From Deltaproteobacteria bacterium (GTDB lineage: Bacteria > Desulfobacterota > Desulfuromonadia > Geobacterales > Pseudopelobacteraceae): DNA of 51,330 bases. Both the position numbers and the translations under genes were made by a program. Below are positions 27,197 through 36,340 of this stretch, in pieces. The DNA lies in assembly GCA_021778115.1 (NCBI GenBank), contig JAJYCS010000007.1, positions 1-51,330 of the forward strand, written 5' to 3'. Under the pieces are notes generated by a model. It had not been told where the DNA came from. It ran no database searches and saw only the letters and a program-made list of their open reading frames with translations. How positions within the stretch are numbered: position 1 is the stretch's first letter; each line of letters starts with the position of its first letter.

Positions 27197-29361
27197 AGTT
27201 TGAACCCTGCCATCTCCTTTTCAAGAAGGTCAATCTGCCGCGACAGCCCGGCAACGGCCGAGTCCATGACCCGGGCGGCCTGAGAGCTGCTCTGGGATGA
27301 CTGGCGGATGTTGTCCACCATCCGGTCGATGGCGTGGCTGTGTTCGGCCTGTGCCTGACAGGAGACGCGGATCTGGTCGATCATCACGTTGACATCCTCG
27401 GTGGCACGGGCGATCAGGGTGCTGGTCCTGCTCTGCTCCCGGGTCGAGCTGCGTACCTGTCCGGTCATCTCCCGCATCCGTTCCACCGCTGTGGTGATCA
27501 GTTCGCTCCCTTTGCTGTGTTCGCGGGCTGAGGAGGCCATCTGTTCGACCATTTCCTCCACCTGTTCCATGGCGATACGGATGCTCTGGCTCCCCTTGGC
27601 CTGTTCCACCGTTGCCCGGGCGATGGCGCTGATCTGCAGGCCGGCCTGCTGTACCCCTTGCACGATCTGCTCCAGGGCTGCACCGGAGCGCTCCGAAAGG
27701 TCCTCACCGGCCGAGATGGCCAGTTCCGCCTGGTTGATGGCGGCCACCGCTCTGCCGGTATCCTCCTGGACGCCGGTTATGACGGCGGCGATCTCACGGG
27801 TGGAGGAGGAGGTCCGTTCGGCAAGTTCTTTGATCTCGTCCGCGACCACGGCAAATCCTTTGCCGTGGTCGCCGGCCTGGGCGGCGATGATGGCGGCGTT
27901 CAGCGCCAACAGGTTGGTCTGTTCCGCCACCTCGTCGATCACCGAGAGGATGGCGCCGATATCGTTGGCCCGCAGGGAGAGGTGCTCCACCACCTCGGCG
28001 GTGGTATGGGCGGCCCGGCGGATCTCCTGCATGCCGACGATGGTCTCCTGTACCGTCTTGAGGCCGTTGGCGGCATCGGTCTTGACCGTCTCCGAGATGG
28101 CGGCGGTATCCATGGCGTTTTTTTCGACCTGGCGGATGGTGGCGTCCATCTCGGCCACCGACGAGGCGGTGGTGGTGGAGGCATCCAGCAGGTTGCTGAT
28201 GTTGGTGCCGATCCCCTTGATGGATGTGGCCATCTGGATCACCGAGGAGCTGACCTCATCCACCGCCTGCCCCAGCTTGTCGGTATTCAGGGCCACCTCT
28301 TCAATACTGGCGGCCATCTGCAGGATTGAGGAGGAGGTCTCCGCAGCCGAGGCGGAGAGCTGGTCAACCCCCTGTGAGATATCCTGTACCGAGCTGTTGA
28401 TCTGGAGCACGGTCCGACTGGTGTCGCTCACCGCCTGTTCCTGAAGTCTGGTGGCCCCAACCACCTGACGGGTCGCCTTTTCGATGTTCTGGTCGATGCT
28501 GGTCATCGCATCGGTGGTGGTGTTCAGGCGTGAGACTATGTTGTGCAGGTTCTCCGCCATGGTGTTCATGGCCGTTGCCAGGTCACCCACCTCACCGCAG
28601 GCCGTGAGTTCAAGGCGGCTGCTCAGGGTGCCGTTTGCCACCGATTTGGCGAACTCCACGCATTTGCGGATTGGCCGCGTAACCGATTCGGTAATCACGA
28701 TCGAGAGCACCGCGATCAGGATGATCAGCAGGACGGTGACGGCGCCGGTCATCACCATCTTGCTGCGGATGGTGGCGGTGATCCTTTTCTCCTCCTGATA
28801 GACATCCCGGCGCAGGATATCCACCATGGAGGCCACCGTATTGCTGAAGGAGTTGAAGCGCTGGGTCTGGATCCCATTGGTCAGGGCGATGGCCAGTTTC
28901 AGGTCCCCCTCCTGCACGGCCGGCACGATCTCTTTCAGGAGGGTCTTCTGGTAGTCCTGCCAGATCCCCTCAGCCTTGGTGATGCTGTCCCGCTTCTGCG
29001 GTGTATCAAGCAGGTCAAGCACGTCATCATACATGAAGTCGATGTCGTCGCTGTGGTCCTGGATCTGCTCCAACAGGGACTTGGCGGTGGCGCGGTCCTG
29101 TTCATGCATGTAGGTCAGGACCTCACCCTGGAGCTGATAGATGTCCGACTTGAGCAGGGCGATTTTTTCCAGTGCGTCCTTGCTGTTCCTGATAGCCATA
29201 TAGGCCTTGCCGTTGATGCGGACCTCACTGAGGAGGGCAACACCCAGCAGGATCACGATCAGTATGGCGGCAAAGGAGACCAGCGACAGCAGGAACATTC
29301 TGGTACGCAGGGTAAGGCCGGAGCATTTCTTCGCAGAGAGGGTGTCGTCCACTGCGGGCAT
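27193..29361 (-). CDS. Large methyl-accepting chemotaxis protein
   Basis: A 722-residue chemoreceptor with transmembrane helices at about 22-45 and 205-228 and a periplasmic all-helical sensor between them (4HB-type pattern, rich in Lys/Asp/Glu). A HAMP domain follows, then a long coiled-coil and the signalling tip [19 protein letters not shown] with [18 protein letters not shown]. The tip carries IIAAQAGD where the commonest version has IEAARAGE, a variant I associate with large Geobacter-type receptors. It ends in a coiled-coil ([17 protein letters not shown]) with no pentapeptide. It is translationally coupled to trpA. Start ATG 29361 has AAAGGAG upstream. Confidence 0.92.
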   Translation of the reverse strand: MPAVDDTLSAKKCSGLTLRTRMFLLSLVSFAAILIVILLGVALLSEVRINGKAYMAIRNSKDALEKIALLKSDIYQLQGEVLTYMHEQDRATAKSLLEQIQDHSDDIDFMYDDVLDLLDTPQKRDSITKAEGIWQDYQKTLLKEIVPAVQEGDLKLAIALTNGIQTQRFNSFSNTVASMVDILRRDVYQEEKRITATIRSKMVMTGAVTVLLIILIAVLSIVITESVTRPIRKCVEFAKSVANGTLSSRLELTACGEVGDLATAMNTMAENLHNIVSRLNTTTDAMTSIDQNIEKATRQVVGATRLQEQAVSDTSRTVLQINSSVQDISQGVDQLSASAAETSSSILQMAASIEEVALNTDKLGQAVDEVSSSVIQMATSIKGIGTNISNLLDASTTTASSVAEMDATIRQVEKNAMDTAAISETVKTDAANGLKTVQETIVGMQEIRRAAHTTAEVVEHLSLRANDIGAILSVIDEVAEQTNLLALNAAIIAAQAGDHGKGFAVVADEIKELAERTSSSTREIAAVITGVQEDTGRAVAAINQAELAISAGEDLSERSGAALEQIVQGVQQAGLQISAIARATVEQAKGSQSIRIAMEQVEEMVEQMASSAREHSKGSELITTAVERMREMTGQVRSSTREQSRTSTLIARATEDVNVMIDQIRVSCQAQAEHSHAIDRMVDNIRQSSQSSSQAARVMDSAVAGLSRQIDLLEKEMAGFKL

Positions 29362-29507
29362 CTCCTTTCAGGAAGGGGCAGATCGCGGCTGAAGCCGCCA
29401 GACTATAGCAGAGCGGCGAAGGTCAGGGCAAGTGAAAAGGGGTGGTCTGCGGGCAGTCTCAAGCCCAATGACGGTGCGGAATAAACGGTACTGAGAGGAG
29501 GTGACCG

Positions 29508-29543
29508 CCTCCCGGGAGGTGGCGCAAACGGGACTCCCGGGAG
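29508..29543. terminator. Paired CTCCCGGGAG palindromes, likely terminator of the transglycosylase gene
   Basis: CCTCCCGGGAGG (29508-29519) and CTCCCGGGAG (29534-29543) are each palindromic and also pair with each other to form a strong hairpin. They lie directly after the stop of the minus-strand lytic transglycosylase gene. No long T run follows, so attenuation rather than classical intrinsic termination is possible. Confidence 0.45.
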
Positions 29544-29555
29544 GGTAGGGGCCGG

Positions 29556-30239
29556 TTACTGCACGGCGGTCTCCTGGTCGTTCAGGGCGATCTGTGTCTC
29601 GGAACGCTGCATCTCGGCCAACAGGGTCTTGCGGATGGATCTGATCTTGCGGAGATAGGCTTCGGCCTGGGGGCCGACGCCGCAGTAGAGTTTTTTTGCC
29701 TGGTCCATGTTGCCGTCGGCCACGACAAGCTTGCTCAGCAGGGTGCGGACTGCAGCATCGGCGCATTTCTCGTCGTTGCGCATCTCCTCCGGGGTGTAGC
29801 CGTGGCTGCGGGCCTGACGGGGCATCAGCTGCCAGACCCCCATGGCCCCTTTTGATGAGGTGGCCTTTGAGGAGAGGCGGTGCCCACCGGTCTCGGCCAG
29901 GGCTATCTCGGCCAGGTCAAGGGGACACAGGGGGGAACCGAGGGTCTTCAGGTAGCAGAGGGCCGCCAGATTGCGGGCCCGTTCCGGGGTGGTGTGGCGG
30001 GCAAAGGCCAGCTCAATCACCGGTATCTGGCGTTTGCGATCCTCAAGGCTGATCCCCTTTTCCATCAGGGTCCGGACCTCCTTCTCCAGTGAGGTCTCCC
30101 GGAAGCTGCTGTCCAGGGATACGTGGGAGGCCGCAGGCTGCGGCTCACCGCTGCAGGCCATAAAGAGGGCCGGCAGCCAGAACAGGGTGATGAGGGCCAG
30201 CACGCAGCCGACCTTATGTTTCATGAGTTGTTTTGGCAT
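29556..30239 (-). CDS. Lytic transglycosylase lipoprotein (SLT domain)
   Basis: A small peptidoglycan-cleaving enzyme of about 227 residues, tethered to a membrane. ATG 30239 gives a lipoprotein signal peptide with the lipobox LFMAC (Cys29); an ATG at 30224 is also possible and would shorten the signal by five residues. Catalytic Glu116 lies in ALAETGGHRL, followed by SSKGAMGVWQLMP, the SLT signature (usually ESGF...GAMGLMQ). The C-terminal part continues the lysozyme-like fold (AKKLYCGVG, AYLRKI). The usual serine after the Glu is replaced by Thr. The gene stands alone. Confidence 0.88.
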   Translation of the reverse strand: MPKQLMKHKVGCVLALITLFWLPALFMACSGEPQPAASHVSLDSSFRETSLEKEVRTLMEKGISLEDRKRQIPVIELAFARHTTPERARNLAALCYLKTLGSPLCPLDLAEIALAETGGHRLSSKATSSKGAMGVWQLMPRQARSHGYTPEEMRNDEKCADAAVRTLLSKLVVADGNMDQAKKLYCGVGPQAEAYLRKIRSIRKTLLAEMQRSETQIALNDQETAVQ

Positions 30240-30369
30240 AGTTATGCGTGGGAAGACTGGACGGTGTGATGCCGGATCGGGATCCGGTGTCAGGTGGTGT
30301 ACGATGGGGGATCCGGCGGGTTCTCCTTTCCGTTTTTTGTGCGTGCTTCGATGATAGCACAGAAACGAC

Positions 30370-30399
30370 AAAAGTCCCGTGGCAGTACGCGGGACTTTT
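30370..30399 (-). terminator. Terminator after the Rrf2 regulator gene
   Basis: A ten-base-pair stem AAAAGTCCCG/CGGGACTTTT with a ten-base loop and a T-rich tail on the minus strand, about 130 bases after the rrf2 stop and upstream of the transglycosylase gene. Confidence 0.75.
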
Positions 30400-30529
30400 A
30401 GTCTGCTTCCGTTCTTCGCGGAAGGTACGGGAGCTATACCAGTGATCGGGTTAAAAAGTCAATAAAATTAAAAAATGGTACACGATATCGGGTGGTTGCT
30501 CTTGGTCTTCAGATGGTGGCCCATTGCGT

Positions 30530-30934
30530 TTACCCGCAGGTGAGGTCTTTGAGGCTGATCTCGGCAAGCATCGTGCGAACCTGCCGTTTCACCCGATCCC
30601 AGACCGGATGGACGGTGCAGAAGCTGTCCCGCTCACACTCTCCCGGGGCCATGACGCAACGGTTGGGGGTGATGGGGCCCTCTACCGCCTCCACCACCTC
30701 AAGCAGGGTAATCTGTTCCGGGGGGCGGGCCAGTATGAATCCTCCCCCGGTGCCGCGGTACGACTTGACAATGCCTGATTTGCTGAACTGCTGGAAGATC
30801 TTGGCCAGGAAGGTCTGGGGCACATCAACGGCTGCAGCGATGTCGGAGAGCAAAGAGACCCTGTCCAACGGCTGGCCGGCTAGGTAGACGATGCCTCGTA
30901 TCGCGTAGTCACCCTTGCGGGTCAACTCCATCAT
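30530..30934 (-). CDS. Rrf2-family [Fe-S] transcriptional regulator
   Basis: A 134-residue IscR/Rrf2-type regulator. It has the N-terminal winged helix (LTRKGDYAIRGIVYLAGQ, then VPQTFLAKIFQQFSKSGIVK and SYRGTGGGFILARPP). Candidate cluster ligands are Cys93, Cys100, Cys106 and His109; the C-x2-H end matches IscR, while the first spacing is six residues instead of five. It therefore probably senses Fe-S or redox/NO state, but could be any Rrf2 subgroup. Near-identical 13-bp direct repeats flank its own promoter, pointing to autoregulation. No isc or suf genes follow. Confidence 0.9.
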   Translation of the reverse strand: MMELTRKGDYAIRGIVYLAGQPLDRVSLLSDIAAAVDVPQTFLAKIFQQFSKSGIVKSYRGTGGGFILARPPEQITLLEVVEAVEGPITPNRCVMAPGECERDSFCTVHPVWDRVKRQVRTMLAEISLKDLTCG

Positions 30935-30943
30935 GGAGGGCTC

Positions 30944-30995
30944 CTAAAAGGACTGTGATGGTCCCTTTATAGCCCGACTCTAAAAGACCTGTCAA
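30944..30995 (-). promoter_or_regulatory. Promoter and paired operators of the Rrf2 gene
   Basis: On the minus strand TTGACA (30990-30995), an 18-bp spacer and TATAAA (30966-30971). Read on the plus strand, CTAAAAGGACTGT (30944-30956) and CTAAAAGACCTGT (30980-30992) are 13-bp direct repeats with two differences, 36 bp apart; the second overlaps the -35 box and the first lies just past the start site. The -35 box overlaps the stop of tatC. Confidence 0.6.
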
Positions 30996-31837
30996 GTCCG
31001 GTTTGGCGCTGCCGCTCCCCTCTTCTTGCCGAAGAGCAAGGCCACCCAGACGCTGACCTCGTACATCAGATAGAGTGGGATCATGATCACGAACATGGTC
31101 ACAAGATCGGCGTGGAAGGCCGCCACAACGGCGCTGGCCAGCAGGGCGTACTTCCGTTTGGGGGCCAGGAATTGGTAGGAGACCAGCCCGAAGCGGGACA
31201 AAAGCAGGGTGATCACCGGCAGTTCGGCGATCAGGCCGAACAGCAGGATCAGTCGCAGGCAGAAATTGACGTAGGCCGAGAGCGACAGCCAGCTGCGCAG
31301 CCCCGCGGATTCGTAGGAGAGGGAAAAGTTGATGATGAACGGCCAGATGGTGGTGAGGAAAAACAGGGCCCCGGTGCAGAACGCCACCGTGGCCGACGTG
31401 ATAAACGGCACCACCAGCCTCCGTTCCCTGCGGGTGAGGCCGGGGGCGATGAAGGCCCACAGCTGGTAAAAGACGATCGGGAGCACCAGCACAAAACCGG
31501 CGATTGCCGAGATCTTGCACTGCATGAAGAACGGTTCCAGCGGGGCGGTGTAGTTCAGGGGGTGGGGCGTCTTCGGTCTGTTCAGCTCCTGTTCCAGTCG
31601 GGCATGGCTGTAGATAGCAGGGAAGCGTGCGTTAAGGTAACGGTATCCGGCCTGTTTCGCGGCATCCAGGTAGGTCTCGCCGGTGAGCGGTTTCTCCATG
31701 AAGAGCAGGATCCGGTCTGCCAGGTTCCAGGCGAAGCCCATGCCGATCACCACCGCCACGACGACGATGATCAGCCGCTTGCGCAACTCCACCAGATGTT
31801 CGATGAACGGCAGGACCTTGGCTGGTTCTTCTGACAT
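30992..31837 (-). CDS. tatC: Twin-arginine translocase subunit TatC
   Basis: Core receptor of the Tat export system for folded proteins. The 281-residue protein has six predicted transmembrane helices. The N-terminal FIEHLVELRKRL and the cytoplasmic ELPVITLLLSRFGLVS and LYLMYEVSVWV segments are family hallmarks. The first periplasmic loop (about 45-105) is longer than in E. coli TatC. No tatA or tatB is present here. The 54-base gap to rnr is in the same direction. Confidence 0.95.
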   Translation of the reverse strand: MSEEPAKVLPFIEHLVELRKRLIIVVVAVVIGMGFAWNLADRILLFMEKPLTGETYLDAAKQAGYRYLNARFPAIYSHARLEQELNRPKTPHPLNYTAPLEPFFMQCKISAIAGFVLVLPIVFYQLWAFIAPGLTRRERRLVVPFITSATVAFCTGALFFLTTIWPFIINFSLSYESAGLRSWLSLSAYVNFCLRLILLFGLIAELPVITLLLSRFGLVSYQFLAPKRKYALLASAVVAAFHADLVTMFVIMIPLYLMYEVSVWVALLFGKKRGAAAPNRT

Positions 31838-31899
31838 GAGGGCTCCGGGGGTGTGAGTATAGGTGGCGGCAGGCTACCACAGCCGTAAATGGTCTGCAA

Positions 31900-34137
31900 C
31901 TAACGTCGGCCGATGACCGTGGGGCGTTTCCCCTTGATCGGTACTTTCGGATATTCTTCCTGCGTTGGCCGCGGCGTGGGGGCGTCATGGCGGGCCTGGG
32001 TATGGCCCACCAGTGCAAACTCGATCCGCCGGGCCTGGGGGTTAACCGCAACCACCCGCACTCGTACCGGATCGCCGATCTGCAGCACCTTGCCGCGCCG
32101 ACCCACCAGGGCGTGTTCCCGTTCTTCAAAGCGGTACTGGTCGTCCACCAGGGTGGAGAGATGGATTAATCCCTCCACAAAGACCTCACCAAGCTCGACG
32201 AAACAGCCGAATCCTGTCACGCCGGTGAGGTAGCCGTCAAACTCCTGGCCGATCCGTCCCTGCATGAATTGGAGTTTTTTCAACTCGACGATGTCCCGTT
32301 CTGCCTCCATGGCCACCCGTTCCCGGTTGCTGGTATGTTCGGCCGCCTCAGCCAGGGTGGCGCCGATCCGGTCCAGCTCCTTCTGGCCCTGTTTGCCCAA
32401 GGTGTCCTCCTGGTGGGCGAGGGCCAGTTTGAGCAGGCGGTGTACGATCAGGTCGGGGTAGCGTCGGATCGGCGAGGTGAAGTGGGTGTAGCAGCCTGAG
32501 GCCAACCCGAAGTGACCGAGGTTGAGGGCTGCATAGCGGGCCTGCTTCATACAGCGCAGCAGGCCGTAGTTGATCAGCCGCTCCTCAGGTTTCCCTGCCG
32601 CCTGGGCGATCAACTGCTGCAGGGCGGACGGCGTGATCTTTTCACCCTCGAAGGTCAGGGTGAAGCCGAGCGGGAGGATGAAATCTCGGAATTCAGCAAG
32701 TTTAAGCGGATCGGGCGGTTCGTGGACCCGGTAGATGAACGGCAGCCCCTGCGTGGTCACAACCTGTGCCACCGCCTCGTTGGCCGCCAGCATGAACTCT
32801 TCGATCACCTGGTGGGCCAGCGTACGCTCGCTCTTTATGATCGCCTCGGTCTGGCCGGTGAGGCCGATGATGATCTCCGGTTCCGGCAGGTCGAAATCGA
32901 TGCTGCCTCGCCGTTTTCGCATCGCCATCAACACCAGGGCCAGTTCCTTCATCTGCTGCAGCATCGGTGTCAGGTGCCGTTCGTCCCCCCCCAAGGCCTG
33001 TGCGTCACCATCGACGATCACCTGTTTAACCAGGGTGTAGGTGAGGCGGGCCGCGCTGTTGATCACGCTGGGGTAGAAGCGGGACTCCAGCATACGGCCA
33101 TCCCTGTCAAACAGCATCTCGGCGGTCATGGTCAACCGATCGCAGTGGGGATTTAAGGAGCAGATGCCGTTGCTGAGGCGCTCCGGCAACATCGGGATGC
33201 AACGGTCCGGAAAGTAGACCGAGGTGCCGCGCAGATAGGCCTCCTGGTCCAGTTGTGAACCAGGCTTCACGTAGTTGGATACATCGGCGATGGAGACCCA
33301 CAGGCGCCAGCCGTCCCCTTCCGGCTGCAGGGAGACGGCGTCGTCGAAATCCTTGGCGGTCTCGCCGTCAATGGTGACGGTGGGCCGTTTGCGGAGATCC
33401 ACCCGGTCTTTCAGATCATCACGGGAGACCTGCGCCGGGATCGCCTCCGCCTCGGCCAGGATCTCTGCCGTGAACCGGTGGGGCAGGTCGAAACGGCGGA
33501 TGACGGTCTGCACCTCTACCTCCGGGTCGTCGGGCCAGCCCAGAATCTCCGTCACCTTCGCCTCCGGGGGCCTTCCTCCGACCGGCCATGCGGTAACCTC
33601 CACCACCACCTGCTGGCCATCAACGGCTCCCCCTTTGCCTTTGGCAGGGATGGTGAAGAAGGTGCCGAGGCGGATATCCTCCGGTACCAGGATCGCCCCG
33701 CGCCGGCTCTCTTCAAGGCGTCCCACCACCCGGCTGTTGGCCCGCTCCAGCACGGCGACTACCCGGCCCTCCTGTTTGCCGCGGCCGAAGCGGCTCGTTT
33801 CCGCCCGTACCGATACCCTGTCCCCATGCAACGCCCCGCCGATGGCCTTGGCCGGGATAAAGATATCCTCACCCCCCCCTTCGGGGGCCACAAAGCCGTA
33901 GCCGTCGCGGTGGACCGAGATCGACCCATGGACGGTGCTGCCGGTGTCTGCTCCCGGCAGGCTGTAGCGGTTGCCCCGCAGGCGGACCAGCTCGCCGGTG
34001 GCCAGCAGATCGTCCAACAACCGTTTGAGCTCGTTCTTGATGGCGCGGCCGCCAAAGGCCCGTAACAGTGCGGCAAAGTGCAACGGTTCATGCTCCTCGG
34101 TCAGCAGGTGCAGGATTTCTTTCTTGTGTAGGCGCAT
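31900..34137 (-). CDS. rnr: Ribonuclease R
   Basis: A 3'-5' exoribonuclease that degrades structured RNA. The 745-residue protein has an N-terminal winged helix (MRLHKKEILHLL), two cold-shock domains (about 60-220), the RNB catalytic domain with DFDDAVSLQ and CIPMLPERLSNGICSL, a C-terminal S1 domain (GYLTGVTGFGCFVELGEVFV), and a short basic tail. ATG 34137 is preferred: GGAAGGA is well placed before it, and an upstream extension of 29 residues lacks conservation. Confidence 0.96.
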   Translation of the reverse strand: MRLHKKEILHLLTEEHEPLHFAALLRAFGGRAIKNELKRLLDDLLATGELVRLRGNRYSLPGADTGSTVHGSISVHRDGYGFVAPEGGGEDIFIPAKAIGGALHGDRVSVRAETSRFGRGKQEGRVVAVLERANSRVVGRLEESRRGAILVPEDIRLGTFFTIPAKGKGGAVDGQQVVVEVTAWPVGGRPPEAKVTEILGWPDDPEVEVQTVIRRFDLPHRFTAEILAEAEAIPAQVSRDDLKDRVDLRKRPTVTIDGETAKDFDDAVSLQPEGDGWRLWVSIADVSNYVKPGSQLDQEAYLRGTSVYFPDRCIPMLPERLSNGICSLNPHCDRLTMTAEMLFDRDGRMLESRFYPSVINSAARLTYTLVKQVIVDGDAQALGGDERHLTPMLQQMKELALVLMAMRKRRGSIDFDLPEPEIIIGLTGQTEAIIKSERTLAHQVIEEFMLAANEAVAQVVTTQGLPFIYRVHEPPDPLKLAEFRDFILPLGFTLTFEGEKITPSALQQLIAQAAGKPEERLINYGLLRCMKQARYAALNLGHFGLASGCYTHFTSPIRRYPDLIVHRLLKLALAHQEDTLGKQGQKELDRIGATLAEAAEHTSNRERVAMEAERDIVELKKLQFMQGRIGQEFDGYLTGVTGFGCFVELGEVFVEGLIHLSTLVDDQYRFEEREHALVGRRGKVLQIGDPVRVRVVAVNPQARRIEFALVGHTQARHDAPTPRPTQEEYPKVPIKGKRPTVIGRR

Positions 34138-34361
34138 GGCGGTCCTTCCGGCGGGCAGACAAAATCCATCATCGGCCCCGCGGTGAGGTGAGCTGCAGAT
34201 CGACACTATACGTGTTCCTTCCATCAGAAGGCAACCGGGATTGGTGCGTGGTCACCCTGTGCAGTACTGCAACTGCACGCTTGCCATTTGTTAGAGCTGT
34301 GGTAGATATCGGTATATGTCTGTCAGTGCTGCTGCGAGCAGCCGGAGCGGGAGGCCACGGT

Positions 34362-35900
34362 ATGGAGGAAACTGACAAGGAAATGGTGCAGCGACGCAGG
34401 CGACTGCGCCGTCTTGTTGCGGTCCCGATTGCCATCGCCCTGGTCGTGGCTATCGGCCTGTATTGGACCATTACCTCCTACCTGCTGAAGGATGCGGAGG
34501 ACAAGCTCAAGACCCTGGTCCTGACCCAGCGGGCCTTTCACCAGTATATTCAGCAGGTGATGCACCCCACCTTCTATCGTGCCCTGGCTCACGGGGAGGT
34601 AAAAGCCGATTTTTACCGCCCTGAGATCCTCTCCTCCTCCTTTATCGTCCGCAACATCCATGAGTTGTACAATAGCGAGCGTAAGGCCAGCGGGCTGGAG
34701 GAGATATACTACAAGCTCGCCTCCATAAATCCCCGCAACCCGGTAAACCGGGCCGACCCTTTTGAGGCCAACCTGATCAGGCGGTTCAACGAAGACCATA
34801 ATCTAAAGGAGTACAGTACCGTCATCACCATGAACGGCCGGCGCTATCTCTACTTTGCCAAGCCGTTTCTGATGAACAACGAGGCCTGCATGAAATGCCA
34901 CGGCAGGCGTCAGGATGCCCCTCCCGGTCTGCAGAAGCTGTATCCGGGCGAAGGGGGGTTCAACGAAAAGCTGGGCCAGATACGGGCCATAGAGTCATAC
35001 CGGTTGCCGTTGGGGGGTGAGTTCACCGTAGCCGTCATCGTGACGGCATCCCTCTCGGTGGGTCTCTTGGTGCTGATGTTACTCCTCCTCTTCAATGTCC
35101 GGCTACGGGATCTGGTACGCCTTCAGACTCGCGATCTCGCGGATGAGATTGAGGAGCGGAAGGCGAAAGAGGCGGAGCTGGAACGGAAGAACGCCGAACT
35201 TGAACGGTTTGCTTATACGGTCTCACACGATCTGAAGAGCCCCCTCATCACCATCAGGGGGTTCTCTGGGGCACTGCTCAAGGATGTCGAAAAGGGGCGT
35301 TACGATCGTCTCGGCAAGGATCTGCACCGGGTGATGGATGCGGCGGACAAGATGTCAGCCCTGCTGAACGATCTGCTGGAACTCTCCCGGATCGGCCGGA
35401 TTGTCAATCCGGCCATGACGGTCGGGATGCAGGAGCTGGTTGCCGAGGCCGTTGACGGTCTTGCGGGTGGACTGGAGGAGGCCGGTATCGAGGTGGTGGT
35501 ACAGCCTGACCTTCCCCAGGTCTTTGTGGACCGGAACCGGGTGGTTGAGGTGTTGCAGAACCTGATCGAAAACGCCGTGAAATATCGGGGCGATCAGCCT
35601 GCACCGAGGATTGAGATCGGGCAACGGCCGGATGGCGTCTTCTTTGTCCGTGACAACGGGATCGGCATTGAGGCGTGCTACCTGGAGACGATCTTTGGTC
35701 TGTTTAACAAGCTTGACGCCAAGAGTGAAGGTACCGGCATCGGTCTGGCCCTGGTGAGGCGGATTGTCGAGTTCCATGGCGGTATGGTATGGGCCGAATC
35801 AGCCGGCAGTGGGCAGGGAACAACCATCTGCTTTACCCTCCCGGCGACGCAGGTTGCGGATGGCAGTGATATGGAGATAGCGCAAAGGAGTGTACGATGA
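34362..35900 (+). CDS. c-Haem-binding (DUF3365) sensor histidine kinase
   Basis: A 512-residue membrane kinase. One transmembrane helix (about 18-42), then a periplasmic domain (about 43-218) of the Tll0287-like/DUF3365 type with a single c-haem motif CMKCH (176-180), a second helix (about 220-245), a coiled coil, and a HisKA domain with phospho-acceptor His289 (YTVSHDLKSPL) and HATPase (NLIENAVKY, DNGIGIE, GTGIGLALV). A haem in the periplasm suggests sensing of redox state, NO or oxygen, which is inference. ATG 34362 has GGGAGG upstream. Its stop overlaps the next gene by four bases. Confidence 0.93.
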   Translation: MEETDKEMVQRRRRLRRLVAVPIAIALVVAIGLYWTITSYLLKDAEDKLKTLVLTQRAFHQYIQQVMHPTFYRALAHGEVKADFYRPEILSSSFIVRNIHELYNSERKASGLEEIYYKLASINPRNPVNRADPFEANLIRRFNEDHNLKEYSTVITMNGRRYLYFAKPFLMNNEACMKCHGRRQDAPPGLQKLYPGEGGFNEKLGQIRAIESYRLPLGGEFTVAVIVTASLSVGLLVLMLLLLFNVRLRDLVRLQTRDLADEIEERKAKEAELERKNAELERFAYTVSHDLKSPLITIRGFSGALLKDVEKGRYDRLGKDLHRVMDAADKMSALLNDLLELSRIGRIVNPAMTVGMQELVAEAVDGLAGGLEEAGIEVVVQPDLPQVFVDRNRVVEVLQNLIENAVKYRGDQPAPRIEIGQRPDGVFFVRDNGIGIEACYLETIFGLFNKLDAKSEGTGIGLALVRRIVEFHGGMVWAESAGSGQGTTICFTLPATQVADGSDMEIAQRSVR

Positions 35901-36340
35901 TGTCTGGCGAACCGTTAAACATCCTGTTGGTGGAAGATAACCTGGACCATGCCGAACTGGCCATGCGCAACCTCGATGACGCGTTAATCGCCAATCGGAT
36001 TGTTCATGTGGAAGACGGTGAGCAGGCCCTTGACTATCTGTATAATCGGGGCCGCTATACCGATAGCAAGCTCTGCCCCAAGCCTCACCTGATGCTCCTC
36101 GACCTCCGCCTGCCCAAGGTTGATGGTCTTGAGGTGCTGGAAAAGGTTAAGGCGGACCCCGAGCTGCGATCGATCCCGGTGGTGATCCTGACCACATCCT
36201 CGGCGGAGCGGGACCTTGCCATGGCCTATGAACATCACGCCAACAGCTATGTCACCAAGCCGGTTGATTTTGAATCCTTTACCAGGATGTTGCGTGACCT
36301 CGGCTTTTACTGGCTTGCCTGGAACAAACGCCCCTGGTGA
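35897..36340 (+). CDS. Rcp1-like single-domain response regulator
   Basis: A 147-residue receiver with no output domain. The phosphorylation site is Asp69 (LMLLDLRLP), with acidic Glu13/Asp14 in LLVEDN, Thr in ILTTSS and Lys in TKPVDF. The insert after helix 2 (RGRYTDSKLCPKP) is typical of the Rcp1 group that pairs with phytochrome-like and Tll0287-type kinases. It is coupled to the haem kinase upstream, so that kinase is its probable phosphodonor, and it may pass the phosphate to the next protein. Confidence 0.93.
   Translation: MMSGEPLNILLVEDNLDHAELAMRNLDDALIANRIVHVEDGEQALDYLYNRGRYTDSKLCPKPHLMLLDLRLPKVDGLEVLEKVKADPELRSIPVVILTTSSAERDLAMAYEHHANSYVTKPVDFESFTRMLRDLGFYWLAWNKRPW

Noticed and set aside
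34068-34361. N-terminal extension of the haem kinase
   Set aside because: The 98 extra codons overlap the divergent rnr start, have no domain, and a good Shine-Dalgarno precedes ATG 34362.
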